Positions 59,692-64,000 of a stretch of 64,000 bases of DNA are shown here, in pieces (positions within the stretch are counted from its first letter, which is position 1; the number at the start of each line of letters is the position of its first letter). A program made the translations under genes and the position numbers. Below the pieces are notes generated by a model. That model made no database searches. It saw only the letters and a program-made list of their open reading frames with translations, and was not told where the DNA came from. Location: NCBI GenBank assembly GCA_025766275.1, contig JAFKAC010000026.1, forward strand, positions 1 to 64,000. The letters run 5' to 3'. Source of the stretch: Lactarius indigo (taxonomy: Eukaryota > Basidiomycota > Agaricomycetes > Russulales > Russulaceae).

Positions 59692-62600
59692 ATGACTCCG
59701 ACTTTCCCCGTGAACGCGACACCATCATCCTCTTCGAACTTTCAATCCATCTTTAGCACCGCTTTGAAAGAATACGAGAAGAAAACCAAGAAGGACCTCC
59801 TCGCTCACCCCCTCGCATCTCAGCTCCAGACCTGCGACACCCTTAACTCGATCCTTGCCGTGCTTCAGGACCAAGTAGACGACCTAGATCAAGCTCGAAA
59901 AAGCGACGAAAGATTGACAAAATGGCTCTACCCTACAGTTAATGTCCTTCTCGCGTTTTCGGCTACCCTTGGCGAAGGCGTTAGTCTGGTAAGGATCTAG
60001 GTGATATAGTTATTGGGACTACAGTTCAATAGCTCCGATGCAGGTTTTCTCACCGGCGAAAGTGATCTTCGCAGGTGCTGGTGTCCTCCTCCAGGTCTGT
60101 ATCTTTCTCGGCATATCTTTTCAAGCGACCTTGACACTACACTCGTCAGGCGGCTAAGGATGTTAGTACAGCCCAAGATGCGCTGATCGACATCTTTGAA
60201 CGGATCGAGAATTTTTTCAAACGACTGGAGATGTATACCTCGGTTCAAGTAACCGCGGCGATGACGGACATCATCGTGAAGATCATGGTAGAAGTTCTCA
60301 ATATCTTTGCTATTGCGACAAAGGAGATAAAGCAGGGACGAACAAGTGAGCTCCCAAGGCACCTGAGGTGTATTGATTTCGGCGTTCCGCTGATGTTTGA
60401 TCAGAAAAATATCTGAAGAAGTTGGTCGGAAAGACGGATATCGAGGACGCTCTCATGAGATTGGACAAATTGACACAAGAGGAAGCTCGGATGGCAACTG
60501 CGCAACTCCTGAAGATCACTCACGGTGTATTCGATGGTGCGCAATGCGTTTATGTTTTGCTCCCGATTCCTTCGTGAACGTCTATTTGGCCAGACGGAAA
60601 AGAAACAAAATTAATCGTGCAACAGACAGCAAGAGAAGCGACAGCAATTATGCAACTTATGGCAAACAACGTCGACGAAGCGAAGAGTTCGTAATCCCTT
60701 AATCCCAACCCCGGTTACTTAAATCTTCCCACAGGGAACCAGTGGCGACAGGACCTCCGGAAGTGGTTCTCATCTCCAGATCCATCCACAAATCACGTTA
60801 TCCTGTGCGGGGCTCAGCATCGGGGAACAACAATGTGGTTCTTCCAAAACAGACTTCTCGCAGAGTGGAAATCCGCCGGTTCCCTGCTGTGGGTCCATGG
60901 GAAGCGTACGTCATCCAACCCATCCTCGTTCCACTCTCTAATGCGACTCGTCTCTATAGCGGGCTCTGGGAAGAGCGTGCTTTGGTGCGTTGTTTCCCAT
61001 ATGTCTTCGTTCAAGGTAACATAAATTATCTTCTAGCTCTGCGGTCATCCGAGATATCATAACTTTGCGCGACGCTGGAAAGGCCTCCATGGCATACTAT
61101 TACTTCGACTTCAGGGATACCGATAAACAAAATCGCCGAAACTTGCTCCTTTCCCTTCTATCTCAACTTTCTGCTCGCTCCGATCTTTGCTGCGATATAC
61201 TCCACCGCGCATACTTGAACCACGACAACGGCACACACAAGCCCACTGATGACGTGTTAATACAATGCCTCAAGGAGACGCTCATGTTCTCCAATGGCTG
61301 CCCAATCTACATTATTATGGACGCGCTCGACGAGTGTCCCGACACCTTTGGAGTGCCATCCCCCAGGGAATTAGTGCTAGATCTCGTGAAGGATCTTGTC
61401 GAGCTTTCCCTCCCACATCTTCATATATGTGTCACAAGTCGCCCCGAAATCGACATTCGAAATACTCTCGAGCCCTTGACGTCTCTTCGAGTGTCTCTTC
61501 ACGATGAAACTGGTCAAAAGAAGGACATCGTCGAGTATGTGACCTCCGTCGTGCACTCGGATACGCGGATGAGCAAGTGGCGAGACGAAGATCAGAATTT
61601 GGTGATAGAGACGCTCTCGGACAAAGCCGATGGGATGTGAGTGATCGACCGCCATCGGCCCGTCGCTCCCGCTGATATTATTGCAGGTTCCGGTGGGTTT
61701 TCTGCCAACTGGAAACTATACGGCGGTGTTTCCCGCCAAGCCTACGACGTATCCTTCGAGAGCTTCCCGAATCTTTGGACGAAACATACGAGCAGATATT
61801 GAAGAATATCGGCAGGGCAACCCGAGATCATGCCCATCGCCTGTTGCAATGCCTGACAGTGGCAGTTCGGCCTCTCCGCCTGGAGGAGCTTGCGGAAGTA
61901 CTTGCATTCGACTTCGATGAGGCGTCTGAAGGAATTCCAAAGCTGAATGCGAATTGGCGGCGGGAAGATCAAGAGCAAGCAGTATTGTCGACGTGCTCCA
62001 GTTTGGTCACTGTAGTTCACGACGGGGATTCGCGTGTGGTGCAGTTTTCGCACTTCTCTGTAAAAGAATTCCTGACGTCGAACCGTCTCGCCGCGGCCAA
62101 CGGGGAGATGTCATTCCACCATATCCTACTCGAGCCGGCGCATACGATACTCGCGCGAGCTTGTCTAGGTGTCCTACTAGGTTTGGACGATAACAGTCGG
62201 AAAACCCTCGTGCATCGATTCCCACTTGCGAAGTATTCTGCTCGACATTGGGCCAACCACGCCATATTTGGGAACGTGTCGTTACGGATGAAAGATGGGA
62301 TGGAAGACCTATTTGACGTCGGCAAGCCCCACCTTTCGCGCTGGATCCGGATCCACGACATGGATGGGCCTTTCATTCCACGCGGCGGTCGGACACATCC
62401 GGAAGCGGCTCCTGTGTATTATGCGGCCCTCTGTGGGTTCCGTGACATATTAGAGAAGCTCATCAGCGAGCATCCGGAGCACATAAACGCCAGGGGCGGT
62501 GGTCACGGAGCGGCTTTACACGCAGCATCACTTAACAATCACGTCAAAATTGTACAATTACTGCTGAAGCACGGTGCAGACATAAATTTCCAGGGCTCGT

Positions 62601-63088
62601 GGGGGGAGACACCTCTGCACATCGCATCAGAGCGGGGGAACCTTGAAACCGTACGCTGGCTACTCGAACACGGCGCAGACGTAAACGCCAAGAACAACGG
62701 CCACTGGACCCCACTCCATCGTGCGACTGCTGGTGGGCATCTTGAACTTGTTCGGACGCTTCTCAGGTATAACGCCGATATCGACGCTCGGGATAATGCC
62801 AAGCTCACCCCATTGTACGTGGCGTCATTTCACGGACATGTCAACATTGCACGGTTTCTTCTGGATAGCGGCGCCGATCCCAATGCACGTGCGGTGGACC
62901 AGTCGACACCGTTGCATATAGCAACACGCAATGGAAAGTTGGAGGTAGTATGCCTGTTACTCGAACGTGGGGTGGACGTTGACGCCAGGAATATGGTGGG
63001 AAATACCGCGTATCACCTTGCGTTGGAATCCGGACACGACGAAATTGTTCAGTTGTTGTTAGGGCATGGTATTGGAAACAAGACGTAG
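59692..63088 (+). CDS. NLR copy 4: Goodbye-NACHT-ankyrin protein
   Basis: Nine exons: 59692-59988, 60044-60094, 60150-60345, 60405-60536, 60594-60686, 60735-60905, 60960-60984, 61037-61636 and 61687-63088; 988 residues, no lesion. Residues about 15-210 are Goodbye-type (ALKEYEKKTKKDLLAHPLAS, SPAKVIFAGAGVLL, KIMVEVLNIFAIATKEIKQG). The linker has lost all heptads. WFSSPDPSTNH leads into the P-loop domain: Walker A GKPGSGKS (about 312-319, on the 25-nt exon), IYIIMDALDE (about 412-421) and SRPEIDIR. The post-NACHT block FRWVFCQLETIRRCFPPSLR follows, then ankyrin repeats from about 761 to 985. As for other fungal NLRs, ligand binding by the repeats and ATP-driven assembly are inferred. Intron 5 starts GTTCGT, a weak donor seen in the same place in every copy. 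Confidence 0.93.
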
Positions 63089-63966
63089 CATTGGGTCTCT
63101 ACGCGCAGCAACTGTTAGCCCAGACATATATAATTGTACTTATTTTCTCAGCTTGGCTATGACTTACCGCGAATTTGGATTTCAAGTTCTCGAAGGACTG
63201 ATGAGGCAGGAATGTGATAATACCCATTGTGCCGATCGACAATCGTGTGACCCGTCTCTATATTTGAACGATGCAGTGCGGTGTGGAGGTGAGAGGAACT
63301 CTCGGAAATGTCGGTCCGGTTATCCGACCGGCGGTACGGGACGATCTACTGATATGAAAATTACGGTCCTCGGTGCTCAAGCCCCCCATGACGCCAGATC
63401 CCAATGTAGAACCGAGTCCGACTGCAAAATCATCCGGCCCTGGAACCGGACCCTCGGTGCGAACGCAGTACAGTACGGCAGTGCTGTATGTATTTGTTGA
63501 CATGATTCTGATTCTTTGATCGCATGCGGTCCTTATACTTCTACTAGTAACGTCTGCTAATCAAACTTTCGTACTGCACTATTCCTCAGCGATGATGACG
63601 AATACCACACCATTTAGGTCACAATAGGCACAAACGGATTACTTGCCATCTTTTTTTTTCTAAAGAAAAAAATTCATTCGTTATAATAAAGAGATGTGCT
63701 TCACAACTGCCGAAACGGCTACGATGCAATGGAATATGTAAGTACATGGTTGGATTGACAGATTCTCGTGCGCGCTCCGTGTATGGTTGTTGCGATGCGA
63801 TGGTATGGTACAGGTCATTGTATACCCAGAACGGCAGCGGCAAAACAGCACCCCTAGAACGTAAGGGTCAAAAGAGGGGGGGGGACCGACGGCGTGGTGT
63901 GGTTGCGCGGGCGTGATAAGAAAGGAAAGACAGAGAAACAAGAGGCAAGGTGCAAGTAGCGGGCCG
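63089..63966. other. 0.9 kb without a supported gene
   Basis: The first 50 bp resembles the 3' flank of NLR copy 1. A T-run facing an A-run lies at about 63650-63670 and a G-run at about 63877-63886. No motif-bearing frame was found. Confidence 0.45.
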
Positions 63967-64000
63967 TCAGCGGCGCGCGACGCGTTTGCGCTCCCGCCCG
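63967..64000 (-). CDS. Possible C-terminal end of a minus-strand gene at window edge
   Basis: On the minus strand the last bases read GRERKRVARR and a stop. The composition jumps to GC-rich coding-like sequence here, as at other gene ends in the window. Only eleven codons are visible, so this is a weak call. Confidence 0.2.
   Translation of the reverse strand, partial: GRERKRVARR

Overview
The window is nuclear DNA of a filamentous basidiomycete, most likely an agaricomycete. The signs are many short introns (about 50-60 nt, GT..AG), Pro/Ser-rich low-complexity protein tails, basidiomycete-type membrane proteins, and Goodbye-NACHT-ankyrin NLR-like genes. No bacterial signature, ribosomal RNA or canonical tRNA was seen. 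All exon joins below were worked out by eye from splice sites, reading phase and, for the NLR genes, agreement among paralogues.

The main content is a dispersed NLR family. Four closely related copies lie at 1-2741 (+, a pseudogene cut by the window edge), 39374-42875 (-), 48885-52319 (-) and 59692-63088 (+), plus an older relic at 43.2-44.0 kb. The three intact copies have nine exons with almost identical boundaries, including a 25-nt micro-exon that carries the Walker A loop, and encode 1020, 1001 and 988 residues: an N-terminal Goodbye-type domain, a linker, a NACHT-class P-loop domain, a conserved post-NACHT region and about seven ankyrin repeats. Two things vary among copies: a heptad linker that shortens in 14-residue steps, and surface positions of the ankyrin repeats.

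Between copies 1 and 2 are housekeeping and regulatory genes: an OXR1-type TLDc protein (6650-8501, -), a C2H2 zinc-finger protein (9200-10261, +), an acyl-CoA oxidase/dehydrogenase-like flavoprotein (12360-14234, -), a 13-exon kinase that joins an MLKL-like helical domain, a TKL-like kinase and an unnamed C-terminal domain (18907-23241, +), a Gti1/Pac2 (WOPR) regulator (25643-26786, +), a four-helix MARVEL-like membrane protein (32742-33483, +), a Ctr copper transporter (34597-35285, +), a small Pro-rich protein (35498-35829, +) and a ferric/cupric reductase (36174-38265, +). The last transporter and the reductase make a plausible reduce-and-import pair for copper. Two decayed MFS transporter fragments sit close to NLR copies 1 and 2.

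Between copies 2 and 3 lies a repeat-rich block (44.67-48.23 kb) with matching inverted ends, arrays of varying but self-complementary palindromes, a 719-bp solo LTR with a perfect 5-bp target duplication, a decayed TOM70-like gene fragment and a tRNA-like A-box/B-box pair. Between copies 3 and 4, which face away from each other, are a multi-pass membrane protein gene (-), a broken BTB gene and a hypothetical two-helix membrane protein gene (+). Several long stretches (4.3-6.6, 10.3-12.3, 14.3-18.9, 23.2-25.6 and 26.8-32.7 kb) contain no gene I can support.
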